Origin: Agromyces tardus
GTDB taxonomy: Bacteria; Actinomycetota; Actinomycetes; Actinomycetales; Microbacteriaceae
NCBI RefSeq assembly: GCF_003710805.1
Contig: NZ_RHHB01000018.1
Coordinates: 1 to 58,330 of the forward strand
DNA length: 58,330 nt
Reading direction: 5' to 3'
The position numbers were made by a program, and so were the translations under genes. Each line of letters begins with the position of its first letter. Positions within the stretch are counted from its first letter, which is position 1. Below are positions 42,573 to 50,873 of this stretch, in pieces. Under the pieces are notes generated by a model. It did not search any database, was not told where the DNA came from, and was given only the letters and a program-made list of their open reading frames with translations.

Positions 42573-42609
42573 GTGAGTGACTGTACACTCACTCTCTTGA
42601 CGGTGTCAA
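42573..42609 (-). promoter_or_regulatory. tetR promoter with overlapping operator
   Basis: On the minus strand: TTGACA (42604-42609), an 18-base spacer, TACAGT (42580-42585), then 7 bases to the ATG at 42572. An inverted repeat GTGAGTG (42573-42579) / CACTCAC (42586-42592) covers the -10 and the start region. It shares the half-site with the operator at 41857, so a repressor bound here would block its own promoter. Confidence 0.8.
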
Positions 42610-42648
42610 CCGCGCGCCCGAACCGAGCCGGGAATGCGCCGCGAAAGG

Positions 42649-42684
42649 AACGGCCCGCCCGGCGTGTCGGCAGGGCGGGCCGTT
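42649..42684 (-). terminator. terminator of the SDR gene
   Basis: Perfect 12-base stem AACGGCCCGCCC (42649-42660) with GGGCGGGCCGTT (42673-42684); on the minus strand it is followed by CCTTTCG. It separates the SDR gene from the tetR promoter. Confidence 0.8.
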
Positions 42685-42700
42685 CGGCATCACGCGGCGG

Positions 42701-43795
42701 TCACGCGGCCGACCAGCCGCCGTCGCTCGCGAGCACGACGCCGTTGACGTTCACGCCGTCGTCGCTGAGCAGGAACGTGATGGATGCCGCGAGGGCCTCG
42801 GCTTCGGCGGCATCCGGGAGGAGCGCCATCGCCTGGCGCACGCGCTGCGCGCCGAGCGGCGACGCGAAGGTGGCCTCGATGTTCGTGATCGTGGGGCCGG
42901 GGGCCACGGCGTTCACGCGCAGGCCGTTCGGTCCGTACATGAACGCGGTCGACTTGGTGAGGCCCACGACGGCGTGCTTCGACGCCGTGTACGCGACGCC
43001 GGCGGCCGAGCCGCGGAGGGCGGCCTCCGACGCCGTGTTGACGATCGAGCCGTCGCCCTGCGCGAGCATGGCGGGCACGACGGCGCGCATGAGCTTCATG
43101 GTGCCGTCGACGTTGACCGAGAAGACGCGCTTCCAGACGGCGTCGGTGAGGTCGCCGATGGGCGTCATGTCGTCCATGATCCCGGCGATGTTCGCGAGGC
43201 CGTCGATGCGGTCGCCCGCGGCGGCGACGATCTCGGCGACCTTCGCGTCGTCGGTGATGTCGGCGACGAGCGTCACGACATCGGCGCCCGCGTGCTCGCC
43301 CGCGAAGTCGTCGAGGCGCTCCTGCGACACGTCGACGGCGATGACCCGTCCGCCCTCGCGGGCGACGCGAGATGCCGTGGCGCGGCCGATGCCCGATCCG
43401 GCGCCGGTCACGATCACGGTCTTGCCCGAGAACCGGCCCTGGTCGATGCGCTCGACCCACTCGGGGCGCTCGACCTCGGGCGCGGCCTCCGCGGCATCCG
43501 CGGCATCCGGGTCTGCGCCGGAGGCCTCGGCCGCCGCCGCGACGGGAGCGCCGGCGGTCGCCGGGGGCACCTCGCCGGCTGCGACCCGGACGACGAGCTC
43601 GTCGACCAGCTCCTGGCTGAACTGCCCCTTGCTGAGCTTGATCAGGCGCTTGAGGGCCAGGCGCTGCACGGGACGCAGCACGTCGGCGTCCTGCCCGGAC
43701 TGCGCGAGCAGGTCGCGGAGGATCGGACCGCCGACCGGGTCGGCCAGCCAGGTCTTGATCGAGTCGTCGCCGGTGAGTGGCTTGGGGGTGCTCAT
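42701..43795 (-). CDS. short-chain dehydrogenase with extra N-terminal helical domain
   Basis: 364 residues, about 115 longer than a normal SDR. Residues about 10-68 form a helical domain (WLADPVGGPILRDLLAQ...LALKRLIKLSKGQFSQELVDELV), then an Ala/Pro linker to about 120, then the classical SDR: TGAGSGIG (about residue 130), NIAG (about 200), and the catalytic Ser...YTASK (about residues 250-265). The helical domain resembles one I recall at the front of several actinobacterial hydrolases and SDRs, of unknown use. Substrate unknown. A GAAGGAAG site precedes ATG. Divergent from a TetR gene with a shared operator. Confidence 0.88.
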   Translation of the reverse strand: MSTPKPLTGDDSIKTWLADPVGGPILRDLLAQSGQDADVLRPVQRLALKRLIKLSKGQFSQELVDELVVRVAAGEVPPATAGAPVAAAAEASGADPDAADAAEAAPEVERPEWVERIDQGRFSGKTVIVTGAGSGIGRATASRVAREGGRVIAVDVSQERLDDFAGEHAGADVVTLVADITDDAKVAEIVAAAGDRIDGLANIAGIMDDMTPIGDLTDAVWKRVFSVNVDGTMKLMRAVVPAMLAQGDGSIVNTASEAALRGSAAGVAYTASKHAVVGLTKSTAFMYGPNGLRVNAVAPGPTITNIEATFASPLGAQRVRQAMALLPDAAEAEALAASITFLLSDDGVNVNGVVLASDGGWSAA

Positions 43796-43840
43796 CGCGT
43801 GCTTCCTTCTGTCTCGGGTGGCGTGGCGCTGGGGCGCGCA

Positions 43841-43862
43841 TACCGGACAACCGTGTCCGGTA
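43841..43862. promoter_or_regulatory. operator between the SDR and TetR genes
   Basis: Perfect 9-base arms TACCGGACA (43841-43849) and TGTCCGGTA (43854-43862) with an ACCG centre. The right arm abuts the TAAGGT -10 (43864-43869) of the TetR gene, whose GTG follows after 7 bases, so the TetR message is probably leaderless. The site is 46 bases from the SDR start. This TetR most likely represses itself and the SDR. Confidence 0.78.
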
Positions 43863-43876
43863 GTAAGGTAACACCC

Positions 43877-44455
43877 GTGCCTGAGCGTCGGAAGGGAGTT
43901 GCGGGCGAGCGCAAGGCCAACCGCGGCCCGAGCGCCGGACCCGGGAATCGGCGCGCCCTCATCGCCGCCGCCCGCGAGGTCTTCGCCGCCGAGGGCCTCG
44001 CCGCGCCGCTCAGCGCGGTGGCCAAGCGCGCCGGGGTCGGGCAGGGGAGCCTCTACCGGCACTTCCCCGACCGCATCGCGCTCGCCGTGGCCGTCTTCGA
44101 CGAGAACCTGACCGAGCTCGAGGCCGCAGCGGATCGCCCCGAGACGACCCTCGACGACCTCCTCGCCCGTGTCATCGACCAGGCGCTCGTCTCGACCGCG
44201 CTCGTCGACACGCTCTGGGCCGACCCGCTCGACGAGCGCGTGCTGCCTCTCGGCGATCGCATCCGGCGCGTCGCCGAGGTCGTCGTCGAGCGCGAGCGCG
44301 CGGCGGGCCGCATCGGCCCCGACGTCGCGACCGATGACGTGCTGCTCGCGATCTCGATGCTCTCGGGGCTGCTGTCGCGAACGGATGCCGCGGAGCGCCC
44401 GGCCGTCGCGAAGCGGGCGTGGTCGCTCTTCCATGCGGCGTTCGCGGCGCGCTGA
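43877..44455 (+). CDS. TetR-family regulator, divergent from the SDR
   Basis: 192 residues. A basic N-terminal stretch (PERRKGVAGERKANRG) is followed by the helix-turn-helix at about residues 30-76: RRALIAAAREVFAAEGLAAPLSAVAKRAGVGQGSLYRHFPDR in part. The ligand domain ends with SRTDAAERPAVAKRAWSLF. GTG start is defined by the TAAGGT box seven bases upstream. A perfect palindrome between it and the SDR supports control of that gene. Downstream is the NTF2-like gene on the opposite strand. Confidence 0.92.
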   Translation: MPERRKGVAGERKANRGPSAGPGNRRALIAAAREVFAAEGLAAPLSAVAKRAGVGQGSLYRHFPDRIALAVAVFDENLTELEAAADRPETTLDDLLARVIDQALVSTALVDTLWADPLDERVLPLGDRIRRVAEVVVERERAAGRIGPDVATDDVLLAISMLSGLLSRTDAAERPAVAKRAWSLFHAAFAAR

Positions 44456-44528
44456 GCGGCGGGGACCCGCCGGGCGTCGGAGCGGATCGGCGTGACGCGA
44501 CCGGGCGTGCGACCTGCCGGCGGACGAC

Positions 44529-44945
44529 TCAGCCTGCGGCGTCGAACGGCTCGTAGCAGTCGTACGTCTCGATCGACGCGATGCGCCCGTCGCGCACGCG
44601 CACGAACTGGGCGATGTGGGCGGTGAGCACCTGGCCGGCTCGGAACGGGCCGCGGTCGGCGGCGATCTCCCCCGTCCAGGTGAGCCGGATGACGGCGAGG
44701 TCGCCGTGGGCGAACGCATCGTGCACGTCGTAGCGCTGGCGCGCGAGGAGCCCCGCGCCGGCAGTGGAGCCGCGCAGGATCTCGGCGAGCCCGATCGTGC
44801 CGCCGCGCGGGTTGATCGCGTTCGGGCGCTCGGTGGTCGTGGCATCCGCCGTGAAGAGCTCGGCGAGCCGGTCGCCGTGCAGGCCCGCCTCGAGGGCGGC
44901 GTGCAGGGCGCGGGCGGCGGCGACGGGATCGGCGACATCGGACAT
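44529..44945 (-). CDS. NTF2-like (SnoaL-type) protein
   Basis: 138 residues with the cone-shaped NTF2 fold pattern: AARALHAALEAGLHGDRLAELF at the start, ATTTERPNAINPRGG, then ARQRYDVHDAFAHGDLAVIRLTWTGEI and the late ...HIAQFVRVRDGRIASIETYDCYEPF. Members include isomerases, cyclases and binding proteins; no catalytic residues can be assigned. ATG 44945 is preferred over a TTG three codons upstream. It is divergent from a MarR regulator, the two starting 24 bases apart around one perfect palindrome. Confidence 0.85.
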   Translation of the reverse strand: MSDVADPVAAARALHAALEAGLHGDRLAELFTADATTTERPNAINPRGGTIGLAEILRGSTAGAGLLARQRYDVHDAFAHGDLAVIRLTWTGEIAADRGPFRAGQVLTAHIAQFVRVRDGRIASIETYDCYEPFDAAG

Positions 44946-44949
44946 GAAA

Positions 44950-44965
44950 CACAACTATAGTTGTG
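44950..44965. promoter_or_regulatory. symmetrical palindrome forming both divergent promoters and the MarR operator
   Basis: CACAACTATAGTTGTG is a perfect 16-base palindrome. Read on either strand it contains TATAGT: on plus at 44956-44961, 7 bases before the MarR ATG at 44969; on minus at 44954-44959, 8 bases before the NTF2-like ATG at 44945. Both genes can therefore be leaderless and share one DNA site, which is also the expected length for a MarR dimer. Confidence 0.8.
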
Positions 44966-44968
44966 AAT

Positions 44969-45451
44969 ATGACGGAAGTCGACCCCCTCGCCCTCGACCT
45001 GCCGGTGCTCGCGTCGCTCGCGGGCTCGGCGGCCGACGAGTTCCTGCTCGCCCGCCTGCGGGCGGACGGGCACGAGCACATCCGCCGCTCCCACGGCTAC
45101 GTCTTCCAGCGGCTCATAGCGGGCGCCCCCACCGTCACCGAGCTCGGCGCGGCCCTCGGCGTCACGCAGCAGGCCGCCTCCAAGGCCGTCATCGAGCTCG
45201 AGCAGCTCGGTTACGTCGAGCGTTCCGCGGATGCCGCGGACAGCCGCATCCGCCGCATCGCGCTCACCGATCGCGGCCGCGAGGTCGTCCAGCTGGGCCG
45301 CCGCCTGCGCGCCGAGCTGGAGCAGACGCTGCTCGCGACCGTCGACCCCGCGGATGCCGCTGCCGCACGCCGCGTGCTCGTCGCGCTGCTCGCCGCGAGC
45401 GGCGGCCTCGAGGCGATCGCCGGCCGCAGCGTTCCCCTGCCGTCGGACTGA
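44969..45451 (+). CDS. MarR-family transcriptional regulator
   Basis: 160 residues. The winged helix covers about residues 30-110: TVTELGAALGVTQQAASKAVIELEQLGYVER is the recognition region (given in part) and DADSRIRRIALTDRGRE is the wing (here ADAADSRIRRIALTDRGR). Dimer helices flank it. ATG 44969 is preferred over the GTG at 44963 because TATAGT lies 7 bases upstream. The palindrome that contains this box lies between it and the NTF2-like gene, so it probably represses both. Ligand unknown. Confidence 0.9.
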   Translation: MTEVDPLALDLPVLASLAGSAADEFLLARLRADGHEHIRRSHGYVFQRLIAGAPTVTELGAALGVTQQAASKAVIELEQLGYVERSADAADSRIRRIALTDRGREVVQLGRRLRAELEQTLLATVDPADAAAARRVLVALLAASGGLEAIAGRSVPLPSD

Positions 45452-45496
45452 CGGGCGCGGGGCCCGCACCGCGCGGCGCCGCATCCCGTCGTCGTG

Positions 45497-46150
45497 CTAC
45501 GGGTGCGCCGGCTCCGTCGGCGGCCGCACCGCCACGAGGAGGGTGTCGACGGCGATCGCCGGGTCGTCGCCCGGTCCCTCGGGATCGGCGCGGCCGTCGC
45601 GGTGGTACCGCTCGGCGGTGAGCACCCGCAGGCCGGCCACCGCGGAGCGAAGCAGCTCGGGCGTGTGCAGCACGACGGGATTCCGTGGTCCCGGGGCGCC
45701 GGCGGCGAGGTTCTCGACGTCGTGGCTGATCACGAGCAGCGTTCCTCCGGGCTCGAGCCATCCGGCGGCGCGGGCGAGCACCGCCGTCATCGGTTCCGCG
45801 GGCAGTTGCAGGTAGGTGACCACGATGAGGTCGAATCGCTGCGCGGGCTCCCACGCCGCGACATCCGCGAGCACCCAGTCGACGCCCTCGGGGGCGTGCG
45901 ACCGGGCGAGGTCGAGTGCTTCGGCCGAGAAGTCGACGGCGGTCACCGACCAGCCGTGCCGGGCGAGCCAGGTAGCGTTGCGCCCGTCTCCGCACGCGAG
46001 GTCGAGCGCTCGCCCTGTCGCCAGGCCGCCGGCGACCCGCTGCAGCTCGCGATGCGGCTCGACCGACCACGTGCGACCGCCCGCGTCGGCCGCGGCGCGG
46101 TACCTCGAGTCCCAGGCCTCGGCATCCGGTCCTCCGGCAGCAGATGTCAT
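45497..46150 (-). CDS. class I SAM-dependent methyltransferase
   Basis: 217 residues, the UbiE/TehB-like group. Motif I is LDLACGDGRNATWLA near residue 47, the adenosine acidic loop VTAVDFSAEALDLAR near residue 70, and motif IV VTYLQLPAEPM near residue 110. The early WDSRYR pattern is also typical of small SAM methyltransferases in actinobacteria. The substrate is unknown. GGAGGGAG precedes ATG on the coding strand. It is divergent from the SulP transporter, sharing about 110 bases of upstream DNA. Confidence 0.92.
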   Translation of the reverse strand: MTSAAGGPDAEAWDSRYRAAADAGGRTWSVEPHRELQRVAGGLATGRALDLACGDGRNATWLARHGWSVTAVDFSAEALDLARSHAPEGVDWVLADVAAWEPAQRFDLIVVTYLQLPAEPMTAVLARAAGWLEPGGTLLVISHDVENLAAGAPGPRNPVVLHTPELLRSAVAGLRVLTAERYHRDGRADPEGPGDDPAIAVDTLLVAVRPPTEPAHP

Positions 46151-46260
46151 CGGGCTCCCTCCTGGGCGATCGGGCGGCCTCGCCGTGGGCCGGCCCTCGT
46201 GATCATGATGCCCCACGCGGGTGCCGCACCGATCCGCCATGATGAACGGAGGGGGTCGAG

Positions 46261-48060
46261 ATGGCCGCGAAGGGCATGGGGCGGTGGCTGCCGCCGGGCG
46301 TGCGCACGGCGATGCACTACCAGCGGGCGTGGCTGTGGCCCGACGTGCGCGCGGGCGTGGTCGTGACGGCCCTGCTCATCCCCGCCGGCATGGGCTACGC
46401 GGAGGTGGCCGGCCTGCCGCCGGAGACCGGCCTCTACGCCACGATCGTGCCGCTGCTCGCGTACGCGCTGCTCGGCCCGTCGCGCATCCTCGTGCTCGGG
46501 CCCGACTCCGCGCTCGCGCCCATCATCGCCGCCGCGATCCTGCCGCTCGCCGTCGGCGACGAGTCGCTCGCGGTCGCGCTCGCCGGGCTCCTCGGCATCA
46601 TGGTGGGCGTGATCCTGCTGCTCGGCGGCATCCTGCGGCTGGGGTTCGTGACCGACCTGCTGTCGAAGCCGATCCGCGTGGGCTACCTCAACGCGGTCGC
46701 GCTGCTCGTGATCATCTCGCAGGTGCCGAAGCTGCTCGGGTTCTCGACCGACGCCGGGTCGCCGTTCGCCGAGGTCGTGGGCATCGTCGACGGGATCGCC
46801 GCCGGCGAGGTGCAGCCGCTCGCCGTCCTGTTCGGGGTGGCCTCGCTCGTGGTGGTGCTCGTGCTCACGTGGCTCCGGTCGCCGGTGCCGGGGGTGCTCG
46901 TCGTCGTCGTGGTCGCGATGGCGCTCACCGCGATCCTCGGCCTGTCGGGCGACCTTCCCGTGGTCGGGGCGCTCCCCCAGGGCCTGCCGGCGCCCGCCCT
47001 CGGCGGCCTCGAGTGGGCGGATGTCGCGGCGCTCGCGCTGCCTGCGGCGGGCATCGCGCTCGTGGCCTTCGCCGACACCGCGGTGCTCTCGCGCACGTTC
47101 GCCGCCCGCCGCGGCGAGTCGGTGAGCGGCAGCAGCGAGATGGCGTCGATCGGCGCCGCGAACATCGCGGGCGGCCTGCTCGGCGGATTCCCGATCTCGG
47201 CGTCGGCGTCGCGCACCCCCGTCGCCGAGCAGGCCGGCGCCCGCACGCAGCTCACGGGCGTGGTCGGCGCCGTGCTCATCGTCGCGTTCATGCTCCTCGT
47301 TCCGGGGCTCACCGAGTACCTGCCGTCGGCGACGCTCGCCGCCGTCGTGATCGCGGCCGCGAGCCGGCTGATCGACGTGCGCGGCTTCCGCCGGCTCGTG
47401 CGCATGGACCGGGTCGACGCGGCGCTCTCGGTCGCGGCGTTCCTCGGCGTGCTCGTGTTCGGAGTGCTGCAGGGCATCGCGGTGACGATCGCACTGTCGC
47501 TGCTCGCCTTCGTGAACCAGTCGTGGCGGCCCTATCGCGCGGAGCTCGGACTGGTGACCGGACTGCGCGGTTACCACGACCTCTCCCGCAATCCCGAGGC
47601 CGAGCGCATCCCCGGGGTCGTGATCCTGCGCTTCGACGCGCCGCTCTTCTTCGCGAACGGCGGCATCTTCGAGGACTTCGTGCGCGCGCGTGTGCGGGCG
47701 GCCGGACCCGGCATCCGCACCGTCATCCTTGCGGCCGAGCCGATCACCGACATCGACACGACCGCCATCGACGAGCTCGTGGAGCTCGACGACTGGCTCG
47801 CGTCACGCGGCATCCGACTCGTGATCGCCGAGATGAAGGACCCCGTCATCGACGTCCTGCGCGACTACGGCCTGCTCGACCGGTTCACTCCCGATCGGTT
47901 CGCACCCACCGTCGGCGCCGCCGTCGACGACGTCACGGGGACCCTGCGCGGCGACCTCGAGGGCACGAAGTGGGAGGAGGGCCCCGGCGGCGCGAACGGC
48001 GCAGGGGGCTCGGACCGGCAGGACCCGGGCGCGCCGCGCCGGAGCGACCAGGGGGAGTGA
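46261..48060 (+). CDS. SulP-family anion transporter with STAS domain
   Basis: 599 residues. The transport domain (about residues 1-430) carries the sulfate-transporter signature ALLIPAGMGYAEVAGLPPETGLYATIVPL near residue 38, in part here. The C-terminal cytoplasmic STAS domain (about 450-560) has FDAPLFFANGGIFEDF and the DTTAIDEL loop, where the Thr is the position phosphorylated in related anti-anti-sigma proteins. Sulfate or bicarbonate are the usual ions. A strong ribosome binding site (ACGGAGGGGG) precedes ATG. The tail after residue 565 is Gly/Asp-rich and disordered. Converges with the SDR. Confidence 0.94.
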   Translation: MAAKGMGRWLPPGVRTAMHYQRAWLWPDVRAGVVVTALLIPAGMGYAEVAGLPPETGLYATIVPLLAYALLGPSRILVLGPDSALAPIIAAAILPLAVGDESLAVALAGLLGIMVGVILLLGGILRLGFVTDLLSKPIRVGYLNAVALLVIISQVPKLLGFSTDAGSPFAEVVGIVDGIAAGEVQPLAVLFGVASLVVVLVLTWLRSPVPGVLVVVVVAMALTAILGLSGDLPVVGALPQGLPAPALGGLEWADVAALALPAAGIALVAFADTAVLSRTFAARRGESVSGSSEMASIGAANIAGGLLGGFPISASASRTPVAEQAGARTQLTGVVGAVLIVAFMLLVPGLTEYLPSATLAAVVIAAASRLIDVRGFRRLVRMDRVDAALSVAAFLGVLVFGVLQGIAVTIALSLLAFVNQSWRPYRAELGLVTGLRGYHDLSRNPEAERIPGVVILRFDAPLFFANGGIFEDFVRARVRAAGPGIRTVILAAEPITDIDTTAIDELVELDDWLASRGIRLVIAEMKDPVIDVLRDYGLLDRFTPDRFAPTVGAAVDDVTGTLRGDLEGTKWEEGPGGANGAGGSDRQDPGAPRRSDQGE

Positions 48061-48077
48061 GGTGGGCCGGTACCCCA

Positions 48078-48860
48078 TCACCAGGTCGAGTCGCCGCGGA
48101 TGACCGCGTCGGACCCCCCGTCGATGAACACGACCTGTCCGCAGAGGTGGGCGTTCTCCTCGCTCGTGAGCCAAGCGAGCAGGTAGGCCACGTCGCGCGG
48201 CTGGAAGATGCCGTTGAGCGGCATCGGCACCATCTGCAGGATCGCCTCGCGTGCCTGCTCGGTGTCGGTGTACGCCGACGTCATGGGGGTGGCGACGACG
48301 CCGGGTGCGATGGCGTTGAGCGGGATGCCGGCACCGGCCCAGTCGGGGGTGGCTGCGTTGCGGCGGATCCAGAGCGCGAGGGCGCGCTTGGTCGTGCCGT
48401 AGATCAGGTTGGCGAGGTCGCCGCCCGCGGCCTCGAGCTCGGCGCCGCGCGCCATCGCCGCGGCCTCGTCTCCGGCGAGCAGCGCCTCGAGCAGGGCGTC
48501 GTCCGGCGGGTACAGCGAGGCCATCGACGCCGTCGCGACCGCGCGAGGCGCCGCTGATCCGGCGAGCAGCGGGCGCAGTCCGGTGAGCGTCGCGACCGTG
48601 CCGAAGTAGTTCACGGCGACGGTCGCGGCCGTGGGGGTCGCGATTCCCGCGTTGGCGATGATCGCGTCGATCGTGCCCCCGCTCCGCTCTGCGACCTGCG
48701 TGACGAGGCCGGACCGGCCCTGCTCGGTCGCCAGGTCGACGTTCACGTCCGAGCCGCGCAGGTCGACGCCGATCACGCGATGCCCGCGCTCGACGAGCAG
48801 CTCCGCCGTCGCCTTCCCGATACCGCTCGCTGCTCCGGTGACGACATACGTTCGGGACAT
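48078..48860 (-). CDS. short-chain dehydrogenase/reductase
   Basis: 260 residues, classical SDR length. Cofactor motif TGAASGIG near residue 9, NAG (ANAGIATPT) near residue 70, catalytic Ser in ASMASLYPP, and the YGTTK (Y-x-x-x-K) near residue 155. AIAPGVVATPMTSAY follows. The insertion DALLEALLAGDEAAAMARGAELEAAGGD between the Ser and Tyr is longer than usual, like the 3-alpha-hydroxysteroid dehydrogenase subgroup, which is a guess at substrate class. GGAGGTCGG precedes ATG. Confidence 0.92.
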   Translation of the reverse strand: MSRTYVVTGAASGIGKATAELLVERGHRVIGVDLRGSDVNVDLATEQGRSGLVTQVAERSGGTIDAIIANAGIATPTAATVAVNYFGTVATLTGLRPLLAGSAAPRAVATASMASLYPPDDALLEALLAGDEAAAMARGAELEAAGGDLANLIYGTTKRALALWIRRNAATPDWAGAGIPLNAIAPGVVATPMTSAYTDTEQAREAILQMVPMPLNGIFQPRDVAYLLAWLTSEENAHLCGQVVFIDGGSDAVIRGDSTW

Positions 48861-49004
48861 CCGATCCGACCTCCATGCGATGATCCGGGCTCCCACGCCG
48901 GGCCGCCCCACGTTCCACACTGCGTCGCGGGCTCGCCTGCGGACGGGGACAAGGTCCCGAGACATCCGGCGGCGCGCGCGTAGCCTCCGGGCAGGGGGGA
49001 TGAC

Positions 49005-49190
49005 ATGAGCAACTCGAACACGGGCGTCGTCGCGGGGGGCAGTGCGCTCTACGGCCTCGGGATCTTCGGCGCGTGGGTGTGGTTCTGGCAGCAGGCCGAC
49101 GGCTTCTGGGAGTACGTCGGGGCGATCCTGCAGGGCTTCGTCTGGCCGGCCTTCATGGTCTACGACCTGTTCCACGCACTCGGCAGCTGA
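49005..49190 (+). CDS. small membrane protein
   Basis: 61 residues: a short polar start, one helix rich in Trp and Phe (about residues 14-30) and a second hydrophobic helix (about 35-55). I do not recognise a named family, though small proteins with this WVWFWQQADG-type core (LxGFVWPAFMVYDLFHAL at the end) occur in actinobacteria. A good site, GGGGGGATGAC, lies directly before ATG and a TAGCCT box at 48981-48986 would give a 12-base leader. The gene stands alone. Confidence 0.7.
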   Translation: MSNSNTGVVAGGSALYGLGIFGAWVWFWQQADGFWEYVGAILQGFVWPAFMVYDLFHALGS

Positions 49191-49298
49191 GTCGCGGGCC
49201 GTCCCGGGCGGGGGCGACCGGGCGCGGGCCACCACCGGGCGCGGGCGGGCGGTGCCGGGCGCGGGTACGAGGTCCTGCTCGCGCGGCGGCGGCGGGGT

Positions 49299-49304
49299 TA
49301 CCGT
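49299..49304 (+). promoter_or_regulatory. -10 element of a leaderless promoter for the multicopper oxidase
   Basis: TACCGT ends 6 bases before ATG 49311 with no ribosome binding site between; it fixes the start. Confidence 0.6.
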
Positions 49305-49310
49305 TCGAGC

Positions 49311-50819
49311 ATGAGCCATGCACCCGATTCCGAGCGACGCTGGACCCGACGGGACGTGCTGATCGCCGCCGGCGCGGGCGCTGCCGCGGTCGTCGGCGCC
49401 GGTCTCGTCGTGTGGAGCACCACCCAGGGCGGGGCGCCCTCGCCGGCGGGCGGGACGTCGGGCTCGGCCTCCCCCGCTGCGCCCTCGGGCTCGGCATCGG
49501 CCGCCACGCTCCGAGAGCCGGAGGTGCTCATGAGCGCGGACGGACGACTCGAGCTCACGCTCACCGCCGCGCTCGCCGAGGTCGTGGTCGCGGGCTCGCC
49601 GGTGCGGGCGCTCACCTACAACGGCGGCCTGCCCGGGCCGACGCTGCGCGTGCGCGCGGGCGATCGCATCACGCTCGCGTTCCGCAACGAGCTCGGCGCG
49701 CCCACGAACCTGCACGCCCACGGGCTCGTCGTCTCGCCCGAGGGGAACAGCGACAACGTGTTCGTCATGATCGACCCGGGCGGCTCGCACGACTACGAGT
49801 ACGTGCTCGGGGCGGATCATCCGCCCGGCGTGTTCTGGTACCACCCGCACCACCACGGCAACTCCGCGGAGCAACTCTTCGGCGGGCTGTACGGCGCGAT
49901 CATCGTCGAGGACGAGACGCCGATCCCGGTCACCCGCGAGCGACTGCTCGTGATCTCCGACATCGCGTTCGATGCGAACGGCGACGTGCGCGTGGCATCC
50001 CAGTTCGACCGCATGACAGGCCGCGAGGGCGACCTCGTCATGGTGAACGGGCAGGTGGGGGCGGCGGTCGCGGCGAACCCCGGCGACCGGGAGCGCTGGC
50101 GCATCGTGAACGCGTGCAGCTCTCGCTACCTGCGCCTGCGGCTCGACGGCCAGCGGATGCAGCTGCTCGGCGTCGACTCGGGGCGGTACGACGAGCCGGC
50201 CGACGTCGAGGAGTTCGTGCTCACGCCCGGCAACCGCGCCGACGTGCTCGTGACCGCGGCCGCCGGCGAGTCCGTGCTGCGCACGCTCCCCTTCGACCGG
50301 GGGAGCACGATGATGGGCGCGCCGCCGAGCGCGACGAGCGGCGCCGACCTGCTCGCGTTCTCGGTCGGCGGTGCCCGGGCGGAGGCGGTCGACGAGGTGC
50401 CGACGCAGTCCGCCCGGCGCGACCTGCGGCTCGAGGAGGTCGCCGGATGGCGCACACTGACGCTCGCGATGGGCGGCATGGGAATGGGCGGCGGCGGGAG
50501 CTTCACGATCGACGGGCGGAGCTTCGACGAGGCGCGCATCGACACCGAGGTCGCCCTCGGCGCCGTCGAGGAATGGACGATCGTGAACACGAGCACGATG
50601 AGCCACCCGTTCCACCTGCATGTCTGGCCGATGCAGCTCATCGAGGTCGACGGCGCCACGGTCGACGCCGTCGATCGTCGGGACGTGGTCGAGGTCCCGG
50701 CTCGCGGCAGCACCGTGGTGCGCATCGCGTTCGAGGGCCTCACGGGCACGACCGTCTACCACTGCCACATCCTCGACCACGAGGACAACGGGATGATGGG
50801 CGTCATCCGCACGGGATGA
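49311..50819 (+). CDS. multicopper oxidase, Tat-exported
   Basis: 502 residues. A twin-arginine signal (TRRDVLIAAG, about residues 12-21, followed by a hydrophobic stretch to about 40) sends the folded protein across the membrane. Copper-binding motifs are NLHAHGLVV (about residue 139), FWYHPHHHGNS (about residue 178), SHPFHLHVWPMQ (about residue 427) and YHCHILDHEDNGMM (about residue 483), supplying type 1, 2 and 3 sites. Substrates may be Cu(I), Mn(II) or phenols; a GMGMGGGG-rich Met segment near residue 385 would fit copper oxidation. The gene stands alone behind its own promoter. Confidence 0.95.
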   Translation: MSHAPDSERRWTRRDVLIAAGAGAAAVVGAGLVVWSTTQGGAPSPAGGTSGSASPAAPSGSASAATLREPEVLMSADGRLELTLTAALAEVVVAGSPVRALTYNGGLPGPTLRVRAGDRITLAFRNELGAPTNLHAHGLVVSPEGNSDNVFVMIDPGGSHDYEYVLGADHPPGVFWYHPHHHGNSAEQLFGGLYGAIIVEDETPIPVTRERLLVISDIAFDANGDVRVASQFDRMTGREGDLVMVNGQVGAAVAANPGDRERWRIVNACSSRYLRLRLDGQRMQLLGVDSGRYDEPADVEEFVLTPGNRADVLVTAAAGESVLRTLPFDRGSTMMGAPPSATSGADLLAFSVGGARAEAVDEVPTQSARRDLRLEEVAGWRTLTLAMGGMGMGGGGSFTIDGRSFDEARIDTEVALGAVEEWTIVNTSTMSHPFHLHVWPMQLIEVDGATVDAVDRRDVVEVPARGSTVVRIAFEGLTGTTVYHCHILDHEDNGMMGVIRTG

Positions 50820-50873
50820 CGCCCTTCATGCGCTCGGCTCGACCCCTCGCCGACCGCGGTCGACCGGGGACGA

